From DASTFP01 sp963816855 (lineage in GTDB: Bacteria; Verrucomicrobiota; Verrucomicrobiia; Chthoniobacterales; Terrimicrobiaceae): DNA of 64,000 nucleotides. Positions 35,404 to 44,031 of this stretch are shown piece by piece (position 1 is the stretch's first letter; the number at the start of each line of letters is the position of its first letter). The notes under the pieces were generated by a model, which worked only from the letters and a program-made list of their open reading frames with translations, did no database searches and was not told where the DNA came from. The position numbers and the translations under genes are program-made. Location: contig CAWFMA010000018.1 in the NCBI GenBank assembly GCA_963816855.1, forward strand, positions 1-64,000. The letters run 5' to 3'.

Positions 35404-36831
35404 ATGACTACTGCGACAATTAACAGAACGTCGGATTTCAAAGTCCGCGACCTCGCTCTTGCGGATTGGGGACGCAAGGAAATTTCGATCGCCGAGAAGG
35501 AGATGCCGGGCCTCATGGCGATTCGCGAAAAATACGCCCCGGAAAAACCGTTGGCCGGCGTCAGGATCACGGGGTCGCTCCATATGACGATCCAGACGGC
35601 GGTTCTGATCGAGACCCTCGTCGAGCTTGGCGCCAGTGTGCGCTGGGCTAGCTGCAACATTTTCTCGACGCAGGACCATGCGGCGGCAGCGATCGCGACG
35701 GCCAACGTGCCGGTCTTCGCCTGGAAGGGCGAAACACTGGAGGAATACTGGGACTGTACCTGGCGCGCGATCCTCGACGGAGAAGGAAAAGGGCCCCAGC
35801 TGGTGGTCGACGACGGCGGCGACGCCACGCTTCTTCTGCACAAGGGGTATGAACTCGAAGGCGGCGACGACTGGGTCAACACCCCCAGCTCAACTCGTGA
35901 GGAGGAGGTCATCAAGGAGCTTCTCAAGAAAATTCACGCCGGGAATCCCTTCGTCTTTCACGAAATCGTCAGAGAGTGGCGCGGAGTCTCCGAAGAGACC
36001 ACCACCGGCGTTCATCGCCTCTACAGGCTTCAGGAGCAGGGCAAGCTCTTGGTGCCCGCCTTCAACGTCAACGACTCCGTCACCAAATCGAAATTTGATA
36101 ATCTCTACGGCTGCCGGCATTCGCTGGTGGACGGAATCAATCGCGCCATGGACGTAATGATTTCCGGCAAGGTGGCCGTGGTCTGCGGATACGGCGACGT
36201 CGGGAAGGGCTGTTCCCAATCCCTTAAAGCGCAGGGCGCGCGGGTCATTGTCACCGAGATCGACCCGATCAATGCGCTTCAAGCGTCCATGGAGGGATAC
36301 GAGGTGACCACCATCGAGGAAACCCTTGGCCGCGGCGACATCTACGTGACCACAACGGGCAACCTCGATGTCATCACCGTGGAGCACATGGCGAAAATGA
36401 AGGACCAAGCCGTGGTCTGCAACATCGGCCACTTCGATAACGAGATCCAGGTCGACAAACTCAATGGGTTGCCAGCCATTCGGAAAACCAATATCAAACC
36501 GCAGGTGGACAAGTATTCGTTCCCCGACGGGCACGAGATTTTCCTTCTTGCCGAGGGTCGCCTCGTCAATCTCGGCTGCGCGACCGGCCATCCGAGTTTT
36601 GTGATGAGCAACAGTTTCTCCAACCAGACGCTGGCCCAGCTGGACCTCTGGAAAAACAGGGACGTCTACCGGCCGGCGGTCTTTGTGCTGCCCAAGAAGC
36701 TCGACGAGGAAGTCGCCCGTCTGCATTTGCAGAAAATCGGTGTGAAGCTTACCGAACTCACCCGGAAGCAAGCTGATTACATCGGGGTGCCGATCGAAGG
36801 GCCTTACAAGCCCGATCACTACAGATATTGA
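35404..36831 (+). CDS. ahcY: Adenosylhomocysteinase (SAH hydrolase)
   Basis: The enzyme splits S-adenosylhomocysteine into adenosine and homocysteine, using bound NAD, and so completes the methyl cycle started by MetK. The 475-aa product shows GVRITGSLHMTIQTAVLIET near residue 52, CNIFSTQDHAAAAI near 83, the substrate-binding NDSVTKSKFDNLYGCRHS near 222, and the NAD motif VAVVCGYGDVGKGCSQSL near 259. It ends with the conserved KPDHYRY. Length with the about 40-residue insert is that of the long bacterial form. It starts 33 bases after metK, so the two are one operon under the SahR-type operator. Confidence 0.97.
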   Translation: MTTATINRTSDFKVRDLALADWGRKEISIAEKEMPGLMAIREKYAPEKPLAGVRITGSLHMTIQTAVLIETLVELGASVRWASCNIFSTQDHAAAAIATANVPVFAWKGETLEEYWDCTWRAILDGEGKGPQLVVDDGGDATLLLHKGYELEGGDDWVNTPSSTREEEVIKELLKKIHAGNPFVFHEIVREWRGVSEETTTGVHRLYRLQEQGKLLVPAFNVNDSVTKSKFDNLYGCRHSLVDGINRAMDVMISGKVAVVCGYGDVGKGCSQSLKAQGARVIVTEIDPINALQASMEGYEVTTIEETLGRGDIYVTTTGNLDVITVEHMAKMKDQAVVCNIGHFDNEIQVDKLNGLPAIRKTNIKPQVDKYSFPDGHEIFLLAEGRLVNLGCATGHPSFVMSNSFSNQTLAQLDLWKNRDVYRPAVFVLPKKLDEEVARLHLQKIGVKLTELTRKQADYIGVPIEGPYKPDHYRY

Positions 36832-37077
36832 GGAAAGGCCAGCGGGCTGGTCTTCGGAAGAATCGCGAGCGGCAGCCAAAGGGCTCTGAGCTTTGCCTTC
36901 GCGTCTTCGGTCGATAGCTTATAACTGAGAGCCGGCTCCCCGGCCTCTTAGACCAGTCCTTCCGCGGGGACCTGAACGGCTGCTGTCGTTTTGGCGCGAG
37001 GGCCCTGAAGGTTTTGCGATTTTCCCGGCGTGGATTCGCGCGGGGGGGCGGGAAACTGGCCCCCAGACGGAAATAAA

Positions 37078-37103
37078 GCGCGTCTTCAGATGGAAAGACG
37101 CGT
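37078..37103 (+). promoter_or_regulatory. Hairpin just before the purine permease
   Basis: CGCGTCTT and AAGACGCG (37,079-37,086 and 37,095-37,102) can form an 8-bp perfect stem with an 8-base loop, 14 bases before the permease start. There is no U-run, so it is not a standard terminator. It sits at the end of a 285-base gap after ahcY and could influence translation or mRNA stability. No known riboswitch was recognised in the gap. Confidence 0.35.
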
Positions 37104-37116
37104 ATTCGGTTAGGTC

Positions 37117-38457
37117 ATGTTCGAGCGGGCCTTTCGACTGAAGGCAAACGGCACGACCATTTCCCGCGAGGTGCTGGCTGGGCTGACGACGTTCGCCGCG
37201 ATGGCCTACATCCTGGCGGTAAATCCAAATATTCTCAAGAACGCCGGGATGCCCCAGGCGGCCCTGGTGACAGCGACCGCCCTCAGCGCAGCCTGCGCCA
37301 CGGCGCTGATGGCCCTGCTGACAAACTTTCCCTTGGCCCTGGCGCCCGGGATGGGGATCAATGCGTTCTTTGCTTTCACGGTCTGCATCGGAATGGGGAT
37401 TCCATGGCAAAGCGCGCTGGGCCTGGTCTTCATTAACGGCTGCCTGTTCTTGCTCTTATCGGTGACCGGCGTACGGGAAAAAATCCTTGCGGCCATCCCC
37501 TATTCCATGAAGATCGCCGTCTCCTCCGGGATCGGCCTGTTTATTGCATTCATCGGACTCGAGAACGGCGGGCTGGTCGTCGCCAACTCGGCGACCCTGG
37601 TGGCCATGGGCGAGATCGCGAAGCCCGAAGTTACCCTCTTTGCCGGCGGAGTTTTGCTGACGTTCCTGCTCGTCGGCAGACGCCTGCCGGGAGCGATCAT
37701 CATTTCCATGGCCGTCGTTTCCGCCGTGGGCTCGCTCGTGCCGGACGGAACGGGCGGGACGGTGACGAACTGGCCATCCGCCTGGCTTTCATGGCCGGCA
37801 TCGATCGAACCGACCCTCTTCAAGCTTAACTTCGACCTCCTGGTCACAGACCATCTCAAAGCCCTTCCGATAATCCTCACGCTCCTGTTGGTGGACATGT
37901 TTGACAACATCGGGACGCTGATTGGCGTGACGCGGCGCGCCGGACTTATGGACCCCCAAGGCAATGTTCCGCGGCTGGGTCGGGCGATGGTGGCCGACTC
38001 GACGGCGGCGATCATCAGCGCCTTGCTGGGAACGTCAACGGTCGTCAGCTACATTGAAAGCATCGCCGGCATTCACGCGGGTGGGCGCACGGGATTGACG
38101 GCCTTGACAACGGCGGTGTGCTTTTTGTTGGCCCTTTTCTTGACGCCGCTGATCCTCGCGGTTCCCAGCGCCGCGGTCGCCCCGGCGCTTGTGGTCGTAG
38201 GCCTGGCCATGTTTCAGGATGTGGTGGAGCTCGATTTGGGTGACTACGAGATCGCGGCTCCTGCCCTCGTGACAATCCTCATGATGCCGCTGGCTTTCAG
38301 TATTAGCTGCGGCATCGGGCTCGGCCTGATTGTCCTCTCCGCGCTCTCCCTCGCTTCGGGCAAGCGCCACGGGATCACCCTGTTCACGCACGGGCTGGCG
38401 GCGGTTTTCCTTTTGCATTTCTTCGAGCCGCTGATCGCCCGATGGATGGCGGGATGA
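37117..38457 (+). CDS. NCS2-family purine permease (AzgA/PbuG-like)
   Basis: The 446-aa membrane protein has about 12-14 hydrophobic segments. It carries the AzgA-group features AGLTTFAAMAYILAVNPNIL near residue 21 and APGMGINAFFAFTVCIGMG near 78. Near 235 comes a loop with LLVDMFDNIGTLIGVTRRAG, and near 305 the stretch SYIESIAGIHAGGRTGLTA. Known members carry adenine, hypoxanthine or guanine with protons. The gene follows ahcY on the same strand after 285 bases. Since SAH hydrolysis yields adenosine, a role in moving the derived purine fits, and the gene may belong to the SahR-type regulon. Direction and exact purine are inferred. Confidence 0.88.
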   Translation: MFERAFRLKANGTTISREVLAGLTTFAAMAYILAVNPNILKNAGMPQAALVTATALSAACATALMALLTNFPLALAPGMGINAFFAFTVCIGMGIPWQSALGLVFINGCLFLLLSVTGVREKILAAIPYSMKIAVSSGIGLFIAFIGLENGGLVVANSATLVAMGEIAKPEVTLFAGGVLLTFLLVGRRLPGAIIISMAVVSAVGSLVPDGTGGTVTNWPSAWLSWPASIEPTLFKLNFDLLVTDHLKALPIILTLLLVDMFDNIGTLIGVTRRAGLMDPQGNVPRLGRAMVADSTAAIISALLGTSTVVSYIESIAGIHAGGRTGLTALTTAVCFLLALFLTPLILAVPSAAVAPALVVVGLAMFQDVVELDLGDYEIAAPALVTILMMPLAFSISCGIGLGLIVLSALSLASGKRHGITLFTHGLAAVFLLHFFEPLIARWMAG

Positions 38458-38478
38458 CTCCGGGGCGCGCCGGATCCG

Positions 38479-39285
38479 CTACCCTGTCTGTTGGGCCAGG
38501 TAAGCCTCCAGCGACTCGCGCGTGATCATGTGCCGCGCGCCGCAGCGCGGGCAATTGACGCGAACGGTTTCCTCGCCTTCGAAGAATTCGTCCGGCTGCT
38601 CGCGAGCCACGGGAGCGAGGATCGCGAGCATCTGACTCTGATTGCACCCACATTCGAACCGATACCTGCGCTTTTCGAGGAGACCGAGTTCGACGTCCTG
38701 GTCGAGTCTGCGAATCGCGGCCTCGTCGAGCGATCTCATCCAGAGAAGATCGGCATCGGGTTGAGCGGTCACCATGACCATGTCCTCCTCCTCGAAATGG
38801 AAGAATCGCATGGGCCTTTGCTCGCTCTGCGCATAGAATGCTTCCACCGCTCCGAGAAACCCTTCTTCGAGGAATTCCACGACGCTGCGGCGCGGCGGGA
38901 GGCCTTCAGAAATGGTGTCGGCGTAAAAAAGGCTTTGGGCGGCGAGCTTGACATTCTCGGTAAACACATTGCCAACCACAGTCCCCAAGCGATTGTTTCC
39001 GCTGACGAATACATTGATCAACGGCGCCTGAAAATTGACGGTCCAGGCCACGATCTCCTTCCAGGGGCGTGAGGCGCTGTGCAAGGTGACGGCGGCAAGG
39101 GCGTCGCGCAAGAACCGGTCCGGGACTTCCTCAAGCCGGTTCCCGAAGGTCAGCCGGTGCAGATAGAGGGCCGCGTAGAGCTCGGAGAAGTCCGCGCGCG
39201 CCACCAGCGCGTTGCGTCCCCGCGCAAAATATGTGCGCACCTCGATGCCTGGGTCGGCTGGTTTTTCGGAGTCTGCCATTGTCAA
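38479..39285 (-). CDS. hslO: Redox-regulated chaperone Hsp33
   Basis: Hsp33 is a cytoplasmic holdase switched on by oxidation. The 268-aa protein has the substrate-binding region (RDALAAVTLHSASRP near residue 64) and the C-terminal zinc centre built of FECGCNQSQM and NCPRCGARHM. These four Cys match the CxC...CxxC redox switch. The middle is more divergent than in E. coli, which is usual for the long-branch Verrucomicrobia members. It lies 53 bases after terC on the same strand and is convergent with the purine permease; a short inverted repeat (tccgg...ccgga) lies between their stops. Confidence 0.88.
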   Translation of the reverse strand: MTMADSEKPADPGIEVRTYFARGRNALVARADFSELYAALYLHRLTFGNRLEEVPDRFLRDALAAVTLHSASRPWKEIVAWTVNFQAPLINVFVSGNNRLGTVVGNVFTENVKLAAQSLFYADTISEGLPPRRSVVEFLEEGFLGAVEAFYAQSEQRPMRFFHFEEEDMVMVTAQPDADLLWMRSLDEAAIRRLDQDVELGLLEKRRYRFECGCNQSQMLAILAPVAREQPDEFFEGEETVRVNCPRCGARHMITRESLEAYLAQQTG

Positions 39286-39338
39286 TCAGCCAGAGCGATC
39301 AAGGATGAGCCAAGGCGGCCAGGCGTGTCATCAGGACC

Positions 39339-40121
39339 TTAGCTGGCATAAGGGTTGTGCAGCTTCACTGGCTGCGCCTTTTTGCGGATTCGAATATTGA
39401 GCGCTTCAACAAAGACCGAGAAGCCCATCGCGAAATAGATGTATCCTTTCGGAACATGGTGGCCCAGCCCGTCGGCCATCAGCGTGACCCCGATCAGGAG
39501 AAGAAAACTCAACGCCAGCATCTTTATTGTCGGATGGCGCTCCACAAAGCCGCTAATCGGACCGGAGAAGAACATCATGAAAATCACGGCCACGATGACC
39601 GCGGCGACCATGATGGCGATGTTATTGACCATGCCCACCGCGGTGATGACTGAATCGAGCGAGAAGACGATGTCGAGCAGAATGATCTGGACGATCACCG
39701 CGTTGAAGGAAATCGCCGCGCGCCCCGAGCCGTGAGTTTGCTCTCCTTCGAGCTTCTGATGGATCTCGTGGGTGCTCTTCCAGCAAAGGAATAGTCCCCC
39801 GACGATCAGAATAAGATCCCGTCCGCTCACACCATGCTCAAATACAGTGAACAAAGGCTTGGTGAGCCTGGCCATCCACGCTATGGACAACAGGAGGAGA
39901 ACGCGCGTGATCATGGCGAGCGTCAGGCCGATGAAGCGAGCTTTTGCCTGCTGGTCCGCTGGCAATTTCCCCGCGAGAATGGCAATGAAGATGACGTTGT
40001 CGATGCCGAGAACGATCTCCAGCACACACAGCGTGAGAAACGCGACGGTGAGTTCCGCGGGCCCGGAAGGCGCGAGCTCCACCGCCGCGCCAAGAGAAAG
40101 AAAGAAGAAATTCGAATCCAT
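39339..40121 (-). CDS. TerC-family integral membrane protein
   Basis: I place the start at ATG 40,121 (MDSNFFFLSLGAAVELAPSG), giving 260 residues; the frame is open to 40,181 but the extra 20 residues are polar. The protein has seven to eight membrane helices and the family motifs: VLEIVLGIDNVIFIAILAGK near residue 32 and LLDIVFSLDSVITAVGM near 148, where paired acidic residues in helices are thought to handle metal ions. TerC relatives act in manganese export or in metallation of secreted enzymes. It is followed by hslO on the same strand. Substrate assignment is by family only. Confidence 0.88.
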   Translation of the reverse strand: MDSNFFFLSLGAAVELAPSGPAELTVAFLTLCVLEIVLGIDNVIFIAILAGKLPADQQAKARFIGLTLAMITRVLLLLSIAWMARLTKPLFTVFEHGVSGRDLILIVGGLFLCWKSTHEIHQKLEGEQTHGSGRAAISFNAVIVQIILLDIVFSLDSVITAVGMVNNIAIMVAAVIVAVIFMMFFSGPISGFVERHPTIKMLALSFLLLIGVTLMADGLGHHVPKGYIYFAMGFSVFVEALNIRIRKKAQPVKLHNPYAS

Positions 40122-40242
40122 AGCGGTTACGCGGCTTTGTAGCTCGCAGGAGTGGCTTTCGCCATGAGATTCGGATGACAAGCCATTTCACTCCGGTTAA
40201 AAGCTTTTCCCCGGAAGCGGATTTTTTTCGCGGCCACCGGTG

Positions 40243-41298
40243 ATGTGCGCAATCGATGAAAAGCTGGGCAGGTGTTCTCTCGGGTTTTTTCCGACGCCGC
40301 TCGGAGAGTTGAAAAGGCTCTCCCGACACCTCAACGGGCCCCGGCTGTGGATCAAGCGCGATGACCTCACCGGCCTGGCGCTCGGCGGCAACAAAACACG
40401 AAAGCTGGAGTTCCTTCTCGCGGAAGCGCTTTCGTCGGGTTGTGATGCCATAATCACCGCGGGCGCGACGCAATCCAACCACTGCCGCCAGACCGCAGCG
40501 GCCGCGGCCGCGCTGGGTATCCCGTGCCACTTGGTCTTGGGCGGCCCGCCGCCTTCCCTCGCCAATGGCAATTTGCTTCTGGATGAGTTGTTCGGCGCCA
40601 CCATCCATTGGACCGGGACCCTTCGGAAAGGCGAGGAGCTCTCGACGGTCAAGCAGAGCCTTTGCCTCCGGGGACTCCGGCCCTTCGTGATCCCCTACGG
40701 CGGCTCGAACCCCGTGGGTGCTGCCGGTTTTGCCACTGCCATGGTCGAACTCCAAGGACAGCTCGCCGTGGCCGGCGTCCGGCCCGACGCCATTGTTTTC
40801 GCGTCTTCCTCAGGCGGAACTCACGCCGGCCTTCTCGTGGGAGCCTCCGCGATTGGCTGTCCAGCGAAAATCATCGGAATCGGGATCGACAAGAGACAAC
40901 CTGGCGAAGAGCCTTTCGAGGCGTTCATCGGGAACCTCGCAAATCAAACTGCGGAACTCCTTGGCCTCCAGGGGCGCTACCATCCCGAGGACGTCTTTCT
41001 GAAGACGCGCTATCTGGGGGCAGGTTACGGAATGGTGGGGGCCTTGGAACGCGACGCGATAGCGCTTATGGCCAGGTTCGAGGGCATTTTGCTTGATCCC
41101 GTTTATACGGGTCGGGCTTTTGGGGCGCTGGTGGATCTCGTTCGGCAAGGGGAATTCGGCCCAGGCCAGGAGGTCGTTTTCTGGCACACGGGCGGATCCC
41201 CGGCGCTCTTTGCTTACGCGGAGGCTCTTGCCGGACGCCGCGACGAACCCGACGATTTCCCCTCGGGACAAAGCCAGCGCACGCAGGATGGCAGGTAG
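40243..41298 (+). CDS. PLP-dependent D-cysteine desulfhydrase / ACC-deaminase-like enzyme
   Basis: The 351-aa protein (ATG 40,243; a GTG directly before it would add one residue) belongs to fold-type II PLP enzymes. Visible features are FFPTPLGELKRLS, IKRDDLTGLALGGNKTRKLE with the Schiff-base lysine (residue 51), and TAGATQSNHCRQTAAAAAAL, which binds the PLP ring region. Further along come the phosphate-binding turn SSSGGTHAGLL near 188 and FWHTGGSPALFAY near the end. The QSNH and GGNK motifs match DcyD, which cleaves D-cysteine to pyruvate, sulfide and ammonia. ACC deaminase is the main alternative. Its last 85 bases overlap the convergent cfa gene. Confidence 0.85.
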   Translation: MCAIDEKLGRCSLGFFPTPLGELKRLSRHLNGPRLWIKRDDLTGLALGGNKTRKLEFLLAEALSSGCDAIITAGATQSNHCRQTAAAAAALGIPCHLVLGGPPPSLANGNLLLDELFGATIHWTGTLRKGEELSTVKQSLCLRGLRPFVIPYGGSNPVGAAGFATAMVELQGQLAVAGVRPDAIVFASSSGGTHAGLLVGASAIGCPAKIIGIGIDKRQPGEEPFEAFIGNLANQTAELLGLQGRYHPEDVFLKTRYLGAGYGMVGALERDAIALMARFEGILLDPVYTGRAFGALVDLVRQGEFGPGQEVVFWHTGGSPALFAYAEALAGRRDEPDDFPSGQSQRTQDGR

Positions 41299-42458
41299 CG
41301 CTTGCCGCCTTTTGAAAAAAGAAACTGGTAAACTTGGAGGGCTCTGGCGCGGAACGCCCCGGCGCAACTCAAAAGGTAGAACCGCCACATGCGATAGAAG
41401 CGCTCGCCGTAGTGGTCTTTCAGGGCATCCCACGATCTCTCAAAATTGCCCTCCCATGCGAGGAGCGTCTTCTCGTAATCCGCTCCCAGATTTTGAACGT
41501 CCTCGAGAACCAAGAGTTTCTCCGACGCCTTGGCCACCTGCGCCGGCGAGGGCAGCATCGAATTGGGGAACACATATCGCGTGATCCAGGGATCGGTGTA
41601 AGAACTCGACCAGTTTCCGGCGATCGCCTGGCAGAGGAAAACTCCACCCTCGTCCAGGCTTCGGCACACCTTTTCCATGTATTGCCGGTAGTTCCTGGAG
41701 CCGACGTGTTCCAACATGCCCACGCTGACAATGCGGTCGAAGCGCTCGTTTAATTCGCGGTAGTCTTGCAGCCGAATTTCCACCGGAAGACCGCGGCACG
41801 TCTCAGCGGCGAAGGTACGCTGCTGCTGGGAAATCGTAATCCCCACCACCTCGCATCCGTAGTTTTCCGCTGCGTGCCTGGCGAGCCCGCCCCACCCGCA
41901 ACCAATGTCCAACAGCCGCATGCCCTTTTGCAGCCCCAGCTTGCGGCAGATCAGGTCCATCTTTTCCCGCTGCGCCCGGGCCAGGTTGTCGGTATTCCGA
42001 AACCATGCGCAAGAGTATTGCATCGAGGGATCGAGCATGCCTTTGAACAGGTCGTTGCCAACGTCATAGTGCCGCTTGCCAACGACGGTGGCCCGCCGCC
42101 GGCTTTGGAGGTTAAAGAACAGGCTCGCCAAGAAGGAGAGCGCGACGTGAAAATTGAGCGCAACCCGCTCTTCAAGCCGGGCGCGAAGCGCCCGGCAGCA
42201 CATTTCGTCAAGCGCTTGGCAATCCCACCAGCCGTCCATGTACGACTCGCCAAAGGCGAGAGTTCCCCTGCTGAGGATCCGCTGGAAAAAACGTGCGTCG
42301 TGGACCTGAATATCCCACGGGCGCTCTCCTCCCAAACGAATGTCCGCCAAGGCAAAAAAATCTTGAGCGGTCGCCTGGGCCCAATTCGGACGAGAAGGCC
42401 GATAAGACATTTCGGTGCGTTGTTTCCGCATTTTCCCTCCTTTGCTGGCATTTGGCAA
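41214..42458 (-). CDS. cfa: Cyclopropane-fatty-acyl-phospholipid synthase
   Basis: The enzyme adds a methylene group from SAM to unsaturated acyl chains of membrane lipids. The 414-aa product carries FGESYMDGWWDCQALDEM near residue 72, KRHYDVGNDLFKGMLDPSM near 127, QYSCAWF, the SAM site MRLLDIGCGWGGLARHAA near 175, and SVGMLEHVGSRNY near 248; these define the CFA synthase family. The final 28 residues overlap the convergent dcyD-like gene. An in-frame ATG 9 codons later is also possible as start. The 5' side is a separate inverted-repeat element. Confidence 0.92.
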   Translation of the reverse strand: MPNASKGGKMRKQRTEMSYRPSRPNWAQATAQDFFALADIRLGGERPWDIQVHDARFFQRILSRGTLAFGESYMDGWWDCQALDEMCCRALRARLEERVALNFHVALSFLASLFFNLQSRRRATVVGKRHYDVGNDLFKGMLDPSMQYSCAWFRNTDNLARAQREKMDLICRKLGLQKGMRLLDIGCGWGGLARHAAENYGCEVVGITISQQQRTFAAETCRGLPVEIRLQDYRELNERFDRIVSVGMLEHVGSRNYRQYMEKVCRSLDEGGVFLCQAIAGNWSSSYTDPWITRYVFPNSMLPSPAQVAKASEKLLVLEDVQNLGADYEKTLLAWEGNFERSWDALKDHYGERFYRMWRFYLLSCAGAFRARALQVYQFLFSKGGKRYLPSCVRWLCPEGKSSGSSRRPARASA

Positions 42459-42486
42459 TCCTTCAGAGGCCGCAGTTGCGGACCTG

Positions 42487-42793
42487 GGAGACTGTTGAAA
42501 AACTCAGCCATGTCACGCGTGAGACCTTTGAGGCGGACATCGGCTGAGGGACAAAGGAGCATCCCCAAAAAGAGGGGCTGTGACTGAGGAGCGACGCCGA
42601 GAGATGCCCCACAGCGCTCACGCCCTCCGGGTTGCGCCAATTATCGGCCCTCGCTGCGTCGCCAGCCTTGTCCGTAGCGCTGCGGCTTGCGGGGAGATGG
42701 GGACCCCGCAACCCCATCAAGCCTGCGCTTGGCTCCTTGCGATCTTCCGAGAATTGACCGCAACGTGGCATGGCTGAGTTTTCAACGGTCTCC
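42487..42793. repeat. 307-bp element with about 30-bp terminal inverted repeats
   Basis: The left end is ggagactgttgaaaaactca then gccatgtcacg. Read on the other strand, the right end is ggagaccgttgaaaactcag then ccatgccacg: the same sequence with two substitutions and one A deleted from a run. The 250-base centre is GC-rich and has no recognisable gene. It lies between the cfa and ruvB genes, which both point left. Arm sequence differs from the two other inverted-repeat elements in this window, so it is a third family. Confidence 0.65.
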
Positions 42794-42884
42794 TAAACCC
42801 AGCGGAAATCAAAGACCAAACCCTTCGAGGCCGGCAGAGCGGCCCAACCGAAGAGCCGCGGGAAAGGCGAGTCCCAGAGAAGGT

Positions 42885-43919
42885 TCACGCGCCTTCGAAC
42901 AAGTCGGTCTGGCGGGAGGTCCTTGGCGGGTCCAAACCGAGTTTGCGGTAAGCGCGAGTAAGCGCGACCCGCCCCTGCGAGGTGCGTTTGAGGTAGCCCT
43001 GCATGATGAGATAGGGTTCGTGCACTTCCTCGAGGGTGCCGGCCTCTTCTCCGACGGCGACCGCCAGCGAGTTGAGGCCGACCGGCCCTCCGCCGAAAAG
43101 CGAGATGAGGCTACCGATGATGCGCTTGTCCATTTCGTCGAATCCATCCTCGTCGATTTCGAGCATGGCCAGCGCCCTCGATGTGATCGGCCCGCTGATA
43201 GTTCCCTTGGCGCGAACCTGCGCGTAATCGCGAACCCAGCGGAGGAGGTTGTTCGCGATCCGCGGAGTGCCGCGAGAGCGGCGCGCAATTTCCATCGTCC
43301 CTTCGGCGTCCGCCTCTGCCCCGAGCAACCCGGCGCTGCGTTCAACAATCTTCTGCAGATGGGGCACATCGTAGTAGTCCAGACGACAGGTCATTCCGAA
43401 ACGGGAGCGCAAGGGAGCGCTGATCATGCCCGCGCGGGTTGTCGCGCCGATGAGGGTAAATTTTGCAAGATTTAGCCGAACGCTGCGCGCGCTCGGTCCC
43501 TGATCGATGACGATATCCAGCTTGAAGTCTTCCATCGCGGGATAGAGATATTCTTCAATCGCCGGTTGAAGACGGTGGATTTCGTCCACGAAAAGCACGC
43601 CACCTCGCTCGATGTTCGTCAGCAGGCCCGCCAGGTCACCCGCCTTTTCAATCATCGGTCCGCTGGTGCTCTTTACGGGCGCGCCCATCGCGTTTCCAAT
43701 AATGTAGGCCAACGTCGTCTTGCCCAATCCCGGAGGGCCACTCAGCAGGATATGCTGCAGAGCCTCGCCGCGTTGACGGGCCGCCTCGACCATCAACTGC
43801 AGGCGCTCGACCGTCTTCTCTTGCCCGGTGAATTCCTCGAACATCGGCGGACGCAGCGAGATATCAAACGCCGTGTCCGGAGTATCCTCGGTCGGAAGCT
43901 GGAATTCAGGTTTGGGCAT
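42885..43919 (-). CDS. ruvB: Holliday junction branch migration ATPase RuvB
   Basis: RuvB drives branch migration with RuvA. The start ATG 43,919 (MPKPEFQLPTED) fits the family and gives 344 residues; the open frame extends 12 codons further. Motifs are SLRPPMFEEFTGQEK, Walker A LLSGPPGLGKTTLA near 55, Walker B GGVLFVDEIHRL, sensor 1 TLIGATTRAG, and arginine finger APLRSRFG. The C-terminal winged helix shows RGTPRIANNLLRWVRD. ruvA and ruvC are not adjacent. It follows trpC on the same strand after 112 bases. Confidence 0.96.
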   Translation of the reverse strand: MPKPEFQLPTEDTPDTAFDISLRPPMFEEFTGQEKTVERLQLMVEAARQRGEALQHILLSGPPGLGKTTLAYIIGNAMGAPVKSTSGPMIEKAGDLAGLLTNIERGGVLFVDEIHRLQPAIEEYLYPAMEDFKLDIVIDQGPSARSVRLNLAKFTLIGATTRAGMISAPLRSRFGMTCRLDYYDVPHLQKIVERSAGLLGAEADAEGTMEIARRSRGTPRIANNLLRWVRDYAQVRAKGTISGPITSRALAMLEIDEDGFDEMDKRIIGSLISLFGGGPVGLNSLAVAVGEEAGTLEEVHEPYLIMQGYLKRTSQGRVALTRAYRKLGLDPPRTSRQTDLFEGA

Positions 43920-44031
43920 GAACGGCCTCTTGCTTGAGAGGTGTAGCCTGCACATACGACGTCATTTTGCAATGACGCAGCCTTGCCCTGGCGATCGAAG
44001 AAAACGAAACCGCGCCGGACAAGGCCTTCCC

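Noticed and set aside
35890..36879. 329-aa frame antisense to ahcY
   Set aside because: Shadow frame; the plus strand carries all AhcY motifs.
40240..41298. ACC deaminase for the PLP enzyme
   Set aside because: The motifs fit the wider family equally well; nothing specific for ACC deaminase was visible, so the broader D-cysteine desulfhydrase-like call was kept.
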